Positions 37,666-50,144 of a stretch of 64,000 nucleotides of DNA are shown piece after piece; within the stretch, counting starts at the first letter, position 1; each line of letters starts with the position of its first letter. Location: NCBI GenBank assembly GCA_028583685.1, contig JAMXIF010000065.1, forward strand, positions 36,826,480 to 36,890,479, in the 5' to 3' direction. Below the pieces are notes generated by a model that ran no database searches, was not told the DNA's origin, and saw only the letters and a list, made by a program, of their open reading frames with translations. The translations under genes were made by a program, and so were the position numbers. The DNA is from Petaurus breviceps papuanus. Its lineage: Eukaryota > Chordata > Mammalia > Diprotodontia > Petauridae.

Positions 37666-37960
37666 AAACTCATTATCTTTCCCTCTAAAGTTCTTTCCTC
37701 CCTCCCCCTCCCCCAACTTCCTTATTACTGCAGAAGGCAGTATTCCTCCCAGTACCTCATATTTACAACCTATTTGCTCTCAACTCCTTACTATCTCTGA
37801 TCTCCCATATTCAAACTGTCACCATGGCAAGGCCTCCTGATGTCCCCTTTGCCACATCTCCTAAATATGCTCCTTTCTCTCTTCTGACCCTGCCACCACT
37901 CTGGAGTGGTGGCCCTCGTCACCTCACACTTGGAGCGCAGTACTTTCTTTGATGAGGCAC
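37666..37960 (+). repeat. L2 LINE, continuation after the SINE
   Basis: It resumes the L2 frame (KLIIFPSKVL) immediately after the target duplication and fades out near 37960. Confidence 0.65.
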
Positions 37961-38939
37961 GGGCATTCCTATGTTAGTGCCTCTCATGTCTCACAATCAA
38001 TTCCAAATTTCTCAAGAGTGTCCTTGTATTCTTCTGAACTCCATGTGAATGCTTGCTTTGTGTTTATTCTCCCTAAAATAATCTTTTAGGCAAATGTATG
38101 TTTGACATTCAAACAACGTGGCCAGCCCACTGGAGCTGCACTCCCTGTTCTCTGAGGTAGTCTGAATGTTTGACAGTTCAGTTTGAGAAAGGACTTCACT
38201 GTGCTGGACCTTATCTTGTGTGATAAATGAAAATTCCTCAGAGACAGAGTTTCAGGGTAATTACTACTCAATTTACTAATTATGCCAGTATATAAATCAA
38301 TATATTGAGGTTAGTGGCTCCTCTCAACAACCAAAAGACCTCTCCCCCAGCACTGAATGCCTAAAAGCCTTTGGAAAAGGGGGTGTCTCTGAGAATAGAA
38401 ATCAACTCCAATTGGTTAACAAACAATGAGGTGGGTGGACATATTAATGAGGAGGTAGGCAAAAAGTCTTGAGCTCCTCCTGCTGAGCCCAGGACCTGAT
38501 CATGAGACTCGGCTGCCTCCAGCTATCTGGACAAAGGAATCCATCTCTACCCAGACCACTCTCAGTTTTCCCATTCATAAGCTGGGTCACCCTAAATTCT
38601 AATGGAAGGCTCCAAGGACAGGGGCTTATTTCCTAAGGGTAAAAACTCGACTAGACTGGATTCTGTTTGTAAGGTCTTCTAGTTGGGTGGAATCCCACTC
38701 AAGATCAAGAAGCCCGTACCCAGAAGATTTGGGCAATCTCATCTATCAGAAATGTCCTTCAGAGACTGGTTGGACAACCTACAGAGGCTGGTTTCTGAGT
38801 GAAGAAATCGGATGGGAAAACTTTAATCCTAATTTAATAACTGGTTACTAATATAAGAGAAAAACAAGCATTACTTTCACTTGCTGGGTGATCCTCAGAA
38901 TCTTCTTAAGCAAACTCTGATGGAAGTGCTTCTGTTTCC

Positions 38940-39452
38940 TGGCATGGTGCTGGCAGCCTGTCCAGGTTTCAGAGTGAGGTCAGCACAATGGCTCTGGGGA
39001 CCTTCAGTCTGGCAGGCAGCCTAATGCTTCTTGAGCCTCCCAACCACTGAGCTAGCTCTGGCAATGTGTGTATCAACCTCAATATCTATGTGTGCATCCT
39101 TGGAAAGTATGCTGCCAAGCTTATCCACAGCTTTCAGAATTTCTCCATGGGCTGTAACCAGTGGTTCCATGGATAGATGGTGTGGTCCTGGCTGGCAGAG
39201 AACCTCTGCTTTCTTGGTGTTAACTGTCAGGCCAGAATTAGCATAGCAACCAAGAACTGATCCATGCTCTATGGCATCTCAGCCTCAGGGACTGCAATGA
39301 GTTCGCTACCATCTGAGAACAAAAAAATCATGTACCAGTGCTCCCTGCTCTTTAGTCCTGGCTTGTAGCCTTTTCAAGTTAAATAATTTGCCATCAGTGC
39401 GGTAGCTGACTTGGATGCCATTTTCACCCTTGCTGAAGGAATCTGACAACAT
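38940..39452 (-). repeat. LINE of a non-L1/L2 clade, 3' segment
   Basis: Minus-strand reading contains MLSDSFSKGENGIQVSYRTD, GKLFNLKRLQARTK, SGLTVNTKKAEVLCQPGPHH and a LGSILSKDAHIDIEVD block, in that order. This matches non-LTR reverse transcriptases of the type GVKQGCVLAPTLFS...YRTDGKLFNLRRLQAKTK, seen in several animal LINE groups (possibly Dong/R4- or jockey-like). It is broken by stops. Confidence 0.75.
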
Positions 39453-39625
39453 CTCTGAAAACATCGTGCTGGAGAAGTTCATCAGTATTCTATGTCAGTT
39501 TTATGATGGCATGCTTGCACAGGGTCTGGATGAGAGATGTTGATGGTCTTACATTTTCCCATTCATCAATGAAAAGAAGCAGGGCTGTGTGCTTGTTCCC
39601 ATGCTTTTTAGCATATTTTTAACAT
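39453..39625 (+). repeat. Same LINE, inverted 5' segment
   Basis: Plus-strand reading contains ENIVLEKFISILCQFYDGML and KKQGCVLVPMLFSIFLT. This is the stretch that should directly precede the MLSDSF start of the neighbouring minus-strand segment, so the 5' part is inverted against the 3' part. Confidence 0.72.
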
Positions 39626-39639
39626 GATGAAGCATGATG

Positions 39640-39695
39640 ATGACGGTTTCACCTGACACATAGTAGGCACTTAATAAATGTCTATTAACTATCTA
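39640..39695 (+). repeat. L2/MIR terminal fragment
   Basis: 'cacatagtaggcacttaata' followed by aatgtctattaact. Confidence 0.6.
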
Positions 39696-39699
39696 CTCA

Positions 39700-39917
39700 T
39701 TCCTGGCAGCTAAGTAGAACAGTGGATAGTCAGGAAGACCTGAGTTCCAATTCAGCCTCAAGCTGTGTGACCTTGGGCAAGTCACTTAATCCTGTTTGTC
39801 TCAGTTTCCTCACCTGTAAAATTAAGGAAATGGCAAACCACTCCCATATCCTGACCAAGAAAACTGCAGATGGGGGTCACAGAGTTGGACACACCCAAAA
39901 CGACTGAACAAAAGAAC
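39700..39917 (+). repeat. Marsupial CORE-SINE with long tail
   Basis: Head 'ggcagctaagtagaacagtg', 'agctgtgtgaccttgggcaa', CORE 'cagtttcctcacctgtaaaa' and tail 'aaatggcaaaccactcccat' to 'cacccaaaacgactgaacaa'. This is the full-length sense counterpart of 4115-4372. Confidence 0.9.
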
Positions 39918-39959
39918 TAGTTCCTTGGGATCAGGAGGCAGATGCCTTTCAATCTCTCT

Positions 39960-40860
39960 ATCTAGCCTGTATCTCTCTCCATATTCTGATGATTATTGAA
40001 CAATTCAAGTTCAAAATGTCTCAAACAGTGTTTATGTTCCCCTTAAACTTTCTGCTCTTCCCAACTTCCTTATTTCTTTTAAAGGTACTACCATTCTTCT
40101 AGTCTCCTAGCCCCGTGCATTTACCTTCACTGACCCTATATATTGAGTTGCGAAATTTTGTCATTCTACTTCCTTTGTATCTCTACCAGCCATACCTTCT
40201 CTCTCTGCACACAGCAATCACCCTAGTTCAAATCTTTCTCCATCTCCCCTGGCCTATTATGACAGTCCCCTAACTGATTTCACTGCCTGCTTCTCTGCTC
40301 TCCTTCATATTCCACACAGTTGAGAGATTTTCCTAAAACACAGGTCTGACCATGTCATTCCCAAACTCAATCATTTCTCCTGCTTTCCCATTGCTCTTAT
40401 GACCATATATAAACTGCATCTTTAAGAGTCTTTTAAGACCCAACCCCAACCTTTCTTTCCAGCCCTGTCTCATACCTCCTCCCCTCACACGCTGAGCCCC
40501 GTCAGATGGGCCTCCTTGCTCTTCTTCCTCTCCCGCCTCTGTACCTTTGCCCTGGTGGTCCTCAGGGCCTTCCTCCTCATCTCCAACTCCTAGGATCCGC
40601 CATTTCCTCTGACGCTCAGCTCAGACGCTGCCTTCAGCTCAGAGTCTTTCTTGATCCTCCCAGATGCTAGTGTTTTCCTCCTCCTCTCCTTGCAAATGCC
40701 TTGAATTTTTTATAGATCGATATGTATGCTCTCATTTTTTTCCCTGATTGAATGTAAACACCTTTACAGCAAGGACTGGTTCCTTCTGGCCCCTGCATCT
40801 CCAAGGCCTAGTACAGTGATGTGAGCATAGCAGACATTTAGTAAATACTTCAAGATTGCC
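39960..40860 (+). repeat. L2 3' portion
   Basis: 'aaaacacaggtctgaccatg', 'tcagctcagacgctgccttc' and the terminus 'gcagacatttagtaaatact'. Confidence 0.75.
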
Positions 40861-41299
40861 TCATCAGTTGAAGAAAACGAGAATGTTTAGCCTAGAGAAG
40901 AAATCCAGCGTGAGAATGTGATCATTATCTTCCCATCTTTGAAGAGCACTCATTTGTTCTACTTGGCCCTGAAGATCATAATGAGGATGAGGCTTGGAGT
41001 TCCCCACAATGCAGGGGGCTGCCACCTCAAGAGGGAGTGGATTCTTCCCTTCCAGACTGGGGGATATTGTGAAGGGACTTCTTGTGGCTGGAAAATTGGC
41101 CTAGACAGATCCTGAGGTTCTTTCTAACACAAAGTACAGGGTTCTGAGATGAAAAATGTTCAAATTCAGGTACCAGCAAAAAGGAAGATGGCTTAGAAAA
41201 GAATGAGATGGCACCTTGCCACCTCCACTGCACTTCAAGTGCTCAGAAGAAAAGAAAGCAGGCCCAAGGGACCCACTCCAGGGATGTCTCTTCTTCCCC

Positions 41300-42320
41300 T
41301 GGCTCTGGCAAGTACCTTGTTCCATCAAACTTGCCCTCCAATTTCCCCTTCTTTCCTTGATCATTCCCTCTCTGCCTATCACACATGCTCAGGCCCCCCG
41401 CAGCCCTCCTACTCTAGCTCTCCTCCTACCTCTGTGACCTCCCTTCTCTGGTTGCACCTCCTGCCATCTCAGAAATGTAGGCATTAACTCGAAGTTGGCC
41501 TTAGCTCTCTCTGTATGTAATTTCTCCTTTGGAGATCCCACCTATCTCCATGGTTTAGGAGCTGTCACTTAGACACAGATGACAGCCAGCATTCTTTTTA
41601 GCCCAGACCTCTCTCCTGATCAGAACCACATTTTCAACTGCCTGCTAGACAGCTCCACCTGGCTCTTTCTTTTGCACATCAAATCCAACGCATTCAAAAA
41701 TTCATCATTTTCTCCAAAAAAATTCTCATTCCTCTACTTCTGTTCTGACTACCATCTTTTTCCTAGTCACCCAGGTACAAAACCTGTCATCTTCCCCTTT
41801 TCTTGCTCCCCACATTCAACAGATAGACAAAACTTGTCAATCTTACCTATGAAATGGGTTCCCATCCTTTCCCCTCTCACAACCATCACCCTAACTTCTT
41901 GTAACCTGGACTGTTGCAACAGCTACCTCACTGATGTCCCAGTCTCCAACCTCTCCCTATCCAAGCTACCCCATTCACTTAGTGCTACCAGAATCAGGGC
42001 TCTAAAGCTCTACTCATATCACTGCATTGGTCAAAAATCTTCAATAGCCCCCTGCTATAAGCCAAAAAGTTCCAAGTGCTTAGCCTACCATTTAGAGTCC
42101 TCTGTAATCTGGTTCCAAATACATTTCTAACTTTATCTCCTACCATCCCCACCACCTAGCCTCAGAACCAGCCACAAGGAACTAATTATCATCACCCCAA
42201 CATGTTCCATGTTTTCTGACTTCCATGCCTTCAGTATTAACTTTACCTGAAATGCTGCCAACTCCCCCAACTCCATCTCAATCTGTCATAATCCCACTCC
42301 CCCTTCAAAACCTCGCTCAA
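41300..42320 (+). repeat. L2 ORF end and 3' portion
   Basis: A decayed L2 C-terminal region with 'ggactgttgcaacagctacc' and 'tagagtcctctgtaatctgg'. The 183-codon frame at 41579-42130 is a remnant of it and not a host gene. Confidence 0.65.
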
Positions 42321-42324
42321 ATAA

Positions 42325-42480
42325 AACAGCTAACATTTATTCAGTGTTTGGAGGTTTATAAGAGGCACAAGGAACCAAGAATAGAAAGCTGGCCTTTTAA
42401 GTCCAGAAGGCCTAGATTCAAATCCCATCCCTGACATACAATAAGTCACTTGACCTCTCAATGATCTAGGCCAATGCTGT
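42325..42480 (+). repeat. MIR-type fragment
   Basis: 'ataaaacagctaacatttat', then 'ccagaaggcctagattcaaa' and 'agtcacttgacctctcaatg'. Confidence 0.6.
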
Positions 42481-42764
42481 TAAACTCAAACAGAAACAGA
42501 AGCCATTAATCTGTACATATGGATCCCTACTGACCACATATGGACTCAGTTTCAAAATGTAACATTATCTATGTCTTACTGGATTTTAATTTATTCTCTT
42601 AAAACACCTCTCCATTCCATTTTAAACACTCCAGTGTTGTGGCTTGAGCATATGACACCTCTGAAGACAAGCCTCTAAGACCGTATGTAGCAGAGAAGGG
42701 ATTGATTAGTAAAAGGAATTGCCTATCCCAATGACATCAAAGCTCTAGGTCCTATCCTGATCCT

Positions 42765-43040
42765 AAAGTTTACAAAGCAATTTCCTCACCACAGCCCTGG
42801 AGAAGGCTTGGAGAGGTTACCCTGCCAAGGATCTCACAGCTACTAAGCATCAGAGCCACAACTAACCCAGATCCTTCCTGACACTTGCTCTTTGACCTTG
42901 GGCAAATCTCCTATGCTCTGAGCCTCATCTTTAAAAGAAGGATAAAAACATGTCCAATAGAGACCTTCTAGAGGAGCTGTGAGGGTCGAATAAGATGGAA
43001 GACACAAAACATTTGGTGAGACTGAACACATTCTATAACC
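42765..43040. repeat. Two opposed MIR-like fragments
   Basis: A reverse-complement piece (42765-42890, 'ggatctcacagctactaagc') meets a sense piece (42890-43040, 'tttgaccttgggcaaatctc'). Confidence 0.55.
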
Positions 43041-43165
43041 ATGAACGCTTATCTGGATTTTCCGTCCAGGGCTCCCTTCACTACCCAGTACCCCATTGCC
43101 TTCAAATGCTGCCTGCCTCTTTCAGGAAGTTTTCTCTGAGGTCTTCAGCTCCTCTGAACTTCCAC
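43041..43165 (+). repeat. L2 fragment
   Basis: 'gggctcccttcactacccag' to 'ctttcaggaagttttctctg', the L2 3' untranslated pattern. Confidence 0.6.
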
Positions 43166-43189
43166 AGTACCTCATGTCTCACAGCATAT

Positions 43190-43440
43190 CTCAGAAGCAG
43201 CTGGTGAAGCAGGGCAAAGAAGGAAGGCCAGGCCTGCAGTCAAGAAGACCTTAATTCAGATCTGGCCTCAGACACTTATTTAGCTGCGTGATCTTGAGTA
43301 AGTCACTTGACCTCTGCCAGTTTCCTCATCTGTAAAATGGGGGTAATATTAGTACTTAGCTCCCAGGACTGTTGTGAGGATAAAATGAAATAATATTTGT
43401 AAAGTGTTATAGAAATGCTAGCTACCACTTTTTTTAATCT
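43190..43440 (+). repeat. MIR-type CORE-SINE
   Basis: 'attcagatctggcctcagac', 'cagtttcctcatctgtaaaa' and 'ttgtgaggataaaatgaaat'. Confidence 0.88.
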
Positions 43441-46400
43441 TAACCTTCTTGGAAGAGACCATGTTTTATTTTTCATTGTATACTTGACTATTTGTTAAGT
43501 CAGTGAATGAAGTGTCCCTGGGTGACCCAACAGCTCTCACCAGAACGTCTGCAGGCCTTTGCTGAGGTTTACTGGAATCACTTAGAGAACTTGTAAAGCA
43601 GGTCAGGTTAAAGTGCTGACATAGTTACCCTATTAAATGCATTATGGCCTGGTCCCTATGAGACTTATTAAATGATGCAGTTCGAGGAGAGCTCCTTGCC
43701 TGGGATCTATCCCAGCTGCTTCTCTACATTGAGAGGTGGGGGTAGGAGAATGAGGACTATATTCAGGAAAGAAATGAAAGGCCAAGAAGGCAAACACAAG
43801 CTTGGCAGTCTTGTTTCTTTCTTCCTCTAAATTCTGCTCTGCAGGCCCCATTTCTCTGCCTTGGCGCATGCCTGCATGCAAAGATGACAAGCCCTTACTC
43901 TTCTAAAAAATAATTGTGTGTTCTCAAATGACACTTCTATTATGATTTCCAAATTGACATATCTTCTTTAAAGCAGAGGCATCCAAGCCTCCCCAGTTTC
44001 ACACACTGGCAATTAGTGTTAAGTTACCCAGCAATAGGCGCTCTCTCAGCTGATCACTGCAGGGTCCCGTGTCCTATGATTTAACTTGAAGAGTACACGG
44101 TCTGGCTGCCAAGAGAGTCCAATCGCCTGGCTGGCCATGCTAGCCCTGCTGAGGGATAGGACCCATGCAGGGTAGGATAGTCCCAGGAAGAAAACACTGG
44201 CAAACACCCTCCAGGCCTACTCAAAAAGGAAATGAGGCAAGGTTGCACCATTTTACTGCTCATAAATAAGACTTTGTGCTGAAAACAGTGCCTTTCACCA
44301 AAGGAGCTTAAGAACCTTTTACAAAACATAAACATAATCCTCCTGGTACCTCTACATGGTGGGTGGGTGACAAGCATTTTTGCAGAGCTAGGATCCAAGG
44401 CACAAAAAAATCCAAGCTAGTTCCATGAAAATCCTGGTCAAAGAGCACAGGTTCTAAATAGGGTTAGGGTTAGATCTAAACCAGACCAGCCTGGGAACAT
44501 TCACTGTTCCTTTTCTGAAAAGATACACTGGATTTATTTCAAGCGTGCCTGGGAAATGGTTGCTTGGCCCTGTCCTTGTCAAGTAAAGCCCTTCTAAAGA
44601 TAATATTATTTTGAGGGTCATGTTTCAATTTATAGCTTTCTATATTCTAATTTCGATCAGGCCTGAACTAATTTGCAAGGCCAGAGAACTGGCTCCTGTA
44701 TTCATCTAAGGTGGCTCCCATGGAGTCAGCTGTTAGGGGAAATCTCCTCCACTGCAGAGCTGAGACTTAATAATACTTGGCCAAGTAACATGCATCTTGA
44801 TGGAGGGCTCCCCCAAACCCCAGCAATCACTTCAGGTACTTGGCAGCACTGAAAATGTTTCTCTCCATAACAACAAGAAAAAAACATCAGCCTAATTTGA
44901 ATCTGCACAACCATGTTGAGATTCTGAAAGATCCTCTTCAATCCTCCTATTTCAACAAAGAATGCATCAGTGTGTCCTTCATGGCCTTAGTAACCAGCAA
45001 ATGAGTTTACCCTTTGAAGGGCTTATTTTTCATCTTCCCATGCCCAAAACCCAAATCTTCATCTAAAATGCTTAACTAAAGGATGACACACCTCCAAAAG
45101 AAAACACAATCATAAGCCCGGCCTACACGTAAGTGCTCCGTGTCATGAAGCAAAGTCTTCAAGCCAATATCAGGAGGACAAGAAGAGCTAGCAGATGAAG
45201 CGAAGACAACAGCGAGAGAAACGGGACACGCACAGCAGGCAAAGAAGCAGCCCTCCCGGCTAGTGTCTGCTCAAGTGAAAGGGTTTCAGGAGCCTCCAGA
45301 AATAGAAGGGCAGAGAGATTCCCACAGAGACCTGAACAATTCCCAGCCTACAGACTCCAGAGTCAGCACAAAGACCCAAGTGTAATCACCACAGGCTCCA
45401 TTCCACAAACCTCTTCTGCATGACATTTGACTTTCAATGCCTCTCACCTCTGGAGTATTTGATATAGTTCAACCATCCACAACACACCCCTAGGGCTCCC
45501 CCCCCCACACACACACACACTTAAGACTACCCTCATCCCCAACTGGCCTTGGCACTCAGTTCCACTGGTACCACTGCTCCACCATTTTGATCTGTCTAGA
45601 CAAAGTGAAATCATCACAAATGACACCTAAAGTACAATTAACAGAGAAAACTGCAATTTCCACTCTCCACCCCCGTTATCCCAAAGAATCCATCCTCCAG
45701 CTTGTCAATCAATACTGCCATGATAAAGATTAACTCTGCAAAGCCTGGGAGATACTTAATTTCCAGCTTGGCAAAATATTTCACCTTTTAAAAATCACAT
45801 ACTCTCTCTCTCTCATCCAAAGGCATAAATGGGCTCTTCTCTTCTTTCTGGCATCAGGAACTCTAAGCTCTGTGGCCTGGGGACCTGTTGGCTATCTGTA
45901 TGTGTAAAAACATCATTACAAATGGCACTCTACCCAGTGTGATTTGATTGTGGAGAAAGACCAAGACAAAGGAAGACAAAAAGAAAATAAAGGACAAAGG
46001 AAAAAAGTCAGATATTTAAGAATATCAATAACAAAACCCAGGCAGTACTGCATATGAGGCACCTTCAAGGTCCTCTTGGTGAATGTGCTGCTAGAAGAGG
46101 CTGATGTGTGGCTGCAAAGGCCTCAGAGTTCTAGCCACAACAGATTAATAATCCAAAACCCTCCCTGCCCCTGACTGACTAAACATCAAGGACAGTTTTG
46201 CAGTCATTGGGGGAGACATGACTATCCATGGGCTATGGCCACCTAGCTCTACAACACATGCCTTTTTCCCCTGGATGCCCATCTGAACAAGCACCTGTGG
46301 CCAGTCTAAGTCCAAAGGCCTCTGAGCTGAAGGAAGAGGAAGGGTCACCCTGAAGTCATGAAGGAGGGGAAAGATAGAGTCAGCATTAGCACCTGGACAA

Positions 46401-46811
46401 TCCAGAAATGAAGGGACAATTGATCAACCAACTGTAGTTTAAAACCAAAGCTAAACTCATTTGGCAGGATGGTCCCCCTATCTTTCCAAAAGTGAAGCCT
46501 TGGCTGCAACACCCCCCCCCCAAAAAAAAATAAGCCCTGAAATAGGGGAGGGTCTTTGAAAATGAGCTCTTGGGTGTACCATGAACAGGAGAAAGCTAAA
46601 CTCAGGAAGGCTTTCTGCTATTCAGCTGAGGTTTCTCCCAGATCATCTGACTCAGTCTCCACTTGTACCCAAGTAAGACTCTGAGAAGGCCACAGAAACG
46701 CTCTCCCTCCACCTGGGTTACAAATGCTGCTGCTTCCCGTGCATCACCAGAGCACAGCCATGACTACTGTCAAGACTTCGGTGGGTGGGGGTGAAGAGGA
46801 AGGAGCATGCG

Positions 46812-46930
46812 CATTTCTACAGAGCCTACTACGTGCCAGGCACTGTCATATCATCTTCATAACAATCCCAGAAGGCAGGAGATCGCAGATCTCCCCTACA
46901 TAGAACCCTATTTTTTCCAGATACAAATGA
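46812..46930 (+). repeat. SINE-tail/MIR trace
   Basis: 'acagagcctactacgtgcca' followed by 'ggcactgtcatatcatcttc'. Confidence 0.5.
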
Positions 46931-47149
46931 CTAAAGGAATGACCACAAGCTCATACTGGGTCACTTCCTTGGTCCCTTCACGTGTTAGCACTCCCCTTAG
47001 GCCAGCTGCCTTCAGTGGGGTGTGGAGACAGCCCAGAGGCCCCGGTGGCTCATGGGAGAGCCAGAAGGTGCCAGGAGCCGGCTAAGAGAAAAAGGTGAGG
47101 AGCATGGCTGCAGGGCCGAGCGCTAACAGCAGACAGCCCGAGGTCACTG

Positions 47150-47330
47150 GCAGGCAGAGAGTCCGCAAAGGCTTGCCAAGCCCTATCCATGCACCATCTC
47201 ACTTGCCCCTGCTTCACAGATGAGGGGGCTCAGTGACCTGCTCTGGATCACTCAGCTAGGAATGTCTGAGGCAGGACTGAAACTCCGCTCTTCCAGGCTC
47301 TCATTCGGTTCCTAATGACGGCACTGCCTC
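47150..47330 (-). repeat. MIR-type fragment
   Basis: 'cttcacagatgagggggctc' and 'tgctctggatcactcagcta' are the reverse-complement CORE. Confidence 0.65.
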
Positions 47331-47479
47331 GCTGCTCTAAAGAATGTATCAAGGAAAAAGGAGAAGCTGGCCACATCCCAGATGTTAGGAGAACAAAGCG
47401 GCCCGGAGGCAGAAGGAAGCAGGGCAGGTACCTTGGCACAAGCAGGGCTGGGGGCCCTGGGCAGCCTCCTCGGCCTCGG

Positions 47480-48115
47480 TTTCTTTACCTCTGACTGAGA
47501 ATGTTGATAGCAATGCCCTCACAAGGTTCTTGTGAGCATCAAATGAGATGACAGATAGAAGGCATTCTGCCACCCATAAAGTGTCATACAGAGTATTATA
47601 CAAGGAAGAGATCCTGGAAAAGGAAGGCATGAGTTTGAAGGGCAGTGAACTGGGGCAAGGCCACTGGAGCTTCCCCAAAGAGGAAAGCTGCGCCTCACGA
47701 GACTTGCCCTCCTCTTCCGACCGTACCAGAGGGGTTGGACAGTTCTAACTCACTGGTGTGGTGAGAGGCAACAGTCCTCTCAGTGAATGAGAAAACATCT
47801 ATAGAGTGCTCTGCAAACCTTGCAGTGCAACAGAAATGTTAGCAATTATCTTTCTTGTTATTATTAATACAGAACACAGTTGCAGCACAGATTGAAGTAC
47901 TTGATAAAGAAACACTTGATGAATGTGATTATACTTCGTTAGTTATAAAATCCTTGGCTTTGGAGTCAGAGGGCTTGGGGTCAAATCACTTCTAACCTGT
48001 CTGAGCCAGGCCCACCTGCCTTGTCTGAACCTTAGATGCTCATCTCTAATGAGCAGGGTGGCTGAGATGGCCTTGGAATTCCTTTCTGGTTCTAGGCCTC
48101 TGATCCTTTGTTCCC
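47480..48115 (+). repeat. MIR-like fragments (47480-47620, 47780-47870, 47940-48115)
   Basis: 'ttctttacctctgactgaga', 'ctatagagtgctctgcaaac' and 'tggctttggagtcagagggc' are scattered MIR traces; decayed. Confidence 0.5.
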
Positions 48116-49179
48116 AGGGGGGCACTTCCTCCCAAAGACATCACTTAGGTGGGATTGGATGTGGGAGGGAGGATATAAAGGGCAGCCTGGATTTCTGTGA
48201 AGATAGGAGACCCAGCTCAAATTTTTGCTGGAGGGAAAAAAAAAAGACTTCAGCTGAAATGAATTTTTTAACTGGTCTATATCCACTATGACTGAGAAGA
48301 CAGGGAAAAGCTGAAGCTACCTTGAAGAAAGCAGGAGACCAGAGGTCGGGAAGCTGAGGTAGGGAAGGAGAGAAGGGAAAATGAGACTGAGAGGTGAGTG
48401 TCACCAGTTCACAACACAGGAAAGGGGTGCTCTGTGAACAACCACCATGACAAGCTCATACATTCAGGCTCTAATCCCTTTATTATCACCACTATCTGCT
48501 TTTGCTCTGTCTTGATTTTCCTTCCTGGCACATGACTCTGAAGCAGTAACAGGGCTTTTTCGTGGGGATCCCCCCCCTCACCTTGCCACCCTGGATAGAT
48601 GCTCTGCTCCCACTCACATGAGGTAGGATGATTCTTGCCCAGAGGTACAAACAACCCTCAATACCCTGGAACGAGTGGGCATCCAATTAAGGAGTCAAGC
48701 CTGGCACCTACACATCCAAAGTGTAGGACCTCAAATGGGTTGAGATAATTGGAATGTTCTGGTTCCAGAAGTCATCCTCTGGGTATGAAAAAGGGAACAA
48801 AAGCTTTCATCCATGAGTACTCGACTCTGACTGCTGTGGTGACTTAGAGGGTCAGCCAGCTCCTCTTGGCCAGCCATCTGGCTTGGTATAACACTGCTTT
48901 CCCAGATGGAACCAGCCAGCTAAGAGGATGAGAAACTCCCACTCTCCTTCTTGGGAAACAGGAGGAATTTGGCTATTGCTTCCATTATAAGTAAGTCAGG
49001 CAACTTTGTAGGTGAGGGGGCCTTCAATATGCCAGCCCAAAGCCAGCAGGGGAGCCCAAGAGGTGAGTCATGCTTCGGTGGGGGTGGGGTACAGGATGCT
49101 AACACAACCAGCTCCTTCCATGGAGGAGCAAAGCACTACCACACTTGAGAAAAGTCTGCAGTTGTGTACATCCACAAAT

Positions 49180-49182
<3 letters not shown>

Positions 49183-49246
<64 letters not shown>

Positions 49247-49256
49247 NNNNNNNNNN

Positions 49257-49350
<94 letters not shown>
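49183..49350 (+). repeat. Compound (CT)n-(CA)n microsatellite with assembly gap
   Basis: CT repeat 49183-49246, ten N at 49247-49256, CT repeat again to 49303, then CA repeat to 49350. The true length is unknown. The open frames across it are artefacts. Confidence 0.98.
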
Positions 49351-49352
<2 letters not shown>

Positions 49353-50144
49353 TTAGTTTGGGCCAGTTTAACAGGATCATATACTGGGAAAACATATATC
49401 TAAAAAGATTTCTCAGCTTGGCCGTTAGTCCCAGACAGGCCAGATCCTCCAATCCAGGATCTGACTATAGCAGCCTCTGCAAATGTGATCAAGCAGGTCC
49501 AGGGGGAGGAGCGGAAGCCAACTGGCACAGCTAATGGCTGGAAACAATCACAATAAGCAAAATACATTATGCAAACAGAACCCCTACATACACCTGGTGT
49601 TATTGTCTAGGAAAAACCTCCAACAGAACAGCGAGAGCACTAGGTTGGACAGTTCCCACTGGGGGGCATAGGAGGGGGCCCTGTATTTGCCAAAGCCATA
49701 GCTCTTCTCCCAGGCCTGCTGCCTTCCCAACAAGAGCCAGCTCCCTGAGCTGCCAGAGGCGATTACATCTTTTCAAGTTCTCAGGGTGTGTGTACAAAGC
49801 CCAAAGCGCTCTCCACCACCACAGAGCAGAGAGGGGGATGATGGGGGTAATTTGGATAGAACAGGTGCTAATTTGGCCTGAGGTAGGGGGAAGGGCTGCC
49901 TGCCAGGCTTGCTCTCTCAGGAAAAGGAATCTGCTCCCAACCCTTTGCCTCAGACAGTGTGAGGCGCCCAACTCCAAACTGCAAGTATTTCCCGTGGGAA
50001 GCCCTGGATAAAAGAGTGAAAGAAACTACCCTCCCAAGAGCTTGGGCCCTTTATTCTTCTACCCATTACAATGATCCCCACAAGACAGGAATCTATGAGC
50101 CGGCAGAGCCACAAGCTTGGAGCAGCACACAGTCTAACACATAC

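Noticed and set aside
41579-42130. 183-codon plus-strand frame as a possible host gene
   Set aside because: Matches the decayed C-terminal part of L2 and lies in a run of L2 pieces.
49183-49350. CRISPR-like array
   Set aside because: A simple dinucleotide repeat in a vertebrate genome, with no spacers.
49012-49534. Repeated Ser-Leu and Thr-His frames
   Set aside because: Translations of the CT/CA microsatellite across an N gap.
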